A program made the position numbers and the translations under genes. From the NCBI RefSeq assembly GCF_019748365.1, contig NZ_JAIEPN010000058.1, positions 23,576-87,575 on the forward strand: a DNA stretch of 64,000 nucleotides, written 5' to 3'. The stretch's first letter is position 1, and every line of letters begins with the position of its first letter. Positions 63,796 through 64,000 of this stretch are shown here, piece by piece. The stretch is from Novosphingobium sp. Lineage in GTDB: Bacteria > Pseudomonadota > Alphaproteobacteria > Sphingomonadales > Sphingomonadaceae. Under the pieces are notes generated by a model, which was not told the DNA's origin, did not search any database, and saw only the letters and a list, made by a program, of their open reading frames with translations.

Positions 63796-64000
63796 TCAGA
63801 CGGCGCGCCGCACCTTGTTGCGGTGCTGGCCGACACCGCCACCGCCGCCGCGTGGGCGGAAGCTGCGGGGCTTGTCGCTAGCCGGCGCGTCGCCGCGCTC
63901 GGCACGGACGGGATTGCCGACAGGACCGCGTTCGGCCGCAGCACGCGGATTGGCATCGCGGGGACGCCCATCGCGGCCCTGCGCGCGGCCGCCCGGCGTG
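63796..64000 (-). CDS. RG-rich C-terminus of an RNA-binding-type protein (partial)
   Basis: The gene enters from the right edge; the visible 67 codons before the TGA at 63798-63796 encode a low-complexity Arg/Gly/Asp/Pro-rich tail that includes PRSFRPRGGGGGVGQHRNKVRRAV. Such tails occur on pseudouridine synthases (RluB-type) and RNA helicases of alphaproteobacteria; RluB is my first guess, without proof. No domain can be seen within the window. Confidence 0.55.
   Translation of the reverse strand, partial: TPGGRAQGRDGRPRDANPRAAAERGPVGNPVRAERGDAPASDKPRSFRPRGGGGGVGQHRNKVRRAV

Noticed and set aside
63786..63971. 61-aa minus-strand frame at the right edge
   Set aside because: The overlapping frame ending at 63796 gives an RG-rich tail typical of RNA-binding proteins and is the better reading.

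Overview
This 64 kb window is GC-rich alphaproteobacterial chromosome, most probably from the order Sphingomonadales (Novosphingobium or Sphingobium-like). That assignment is an inference from the CtrA regulator at the left edge, three TonB-dependent receptors, a 180-kDa class NAD-glutamate dehydrogenase, a suf operon led by an Rrf2 regulator, a CYP153-like P450 and a LytS/LytTR pair. I see no rRNA, tRNA, CRISPR array, prophage or intact insertion sequence. Genes are tightly packed and most starts overlap the preceding stop.

Left part (1-20.6 kb): the 3' end of ctrA with its terminator; a membrane-anchored LuxR-type regulator divergent from a TonB receptor; trmB; a metal or siderophore uptake set on the minus strand (DUF2946 protein, TonB siderophore receptor, PepSY membrane reductase-like protein); an unknown 182-aa gene behind a CtrA-like box; a DEAD-box helicase; an alkyl sulfatase-like hydrolase; a small two-helix membrane protein; a third TonB-dependent porin; a long-chain acyl-CoA ligase; gamma-glutamyltransferase; pyrD.

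Middle (20.6-31 kb): an intergenic region with a perfect TTAA-N7-TTAA CtrA box and a strong plus-strand terminator that belongs to no gene, hence a candidate small RNA. It is followed by the promoter, operator-like palindrome and full suf operon: rrf2, sufB, an inserted 127-aa unknown, a GNAT-DUF559 fusion, sufC, a 128-aa exported unknown, a short sufD, sufS (5' end built from a palindromic repeat), sufT-like, sufA-like, then an MpaB-type oxygenase. No sufE or sufU is present here. A PilZ protein and a repeat protein follow on the minus strand.

Right part (31-64 kb): TauE/SafE permease, thrS, a hydrolase, a TPR protein, a luciferase-like oxidoreductase, the giant NAD-glutamate dehydrogenase with an upstream operator-like palindrome, a ferredoxin reductase-like flavoprotein, queG, a NatAB-type ABC exporter, a CYP153-like P450 with its own promoter, msrB with a Tat-like signal, a phytase-esterase-like protein, rpmB, tadA, a VOC protein, RNase T2, nadC, a LytS/LytTR two-component pair, an HD-domain protein, two M48-type proteases flanking a DsbA-like thioredoxin, an esterase, a PAS-like protein, a CitE-like lyase, a DUF2141/sterol-desaturase pair and the 3' end of a gene with an RG-rich tail.

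The most notable items are the CtrA-box/orphan-terminator locus at 20.73-20.92 kb, the 380-bp insertion flanked by 14-bp direct repeats inside the suf operon, the palindromic element read in frame as the SufS N-terminus, and the GNAT-DUF559 fusion in the same operon.
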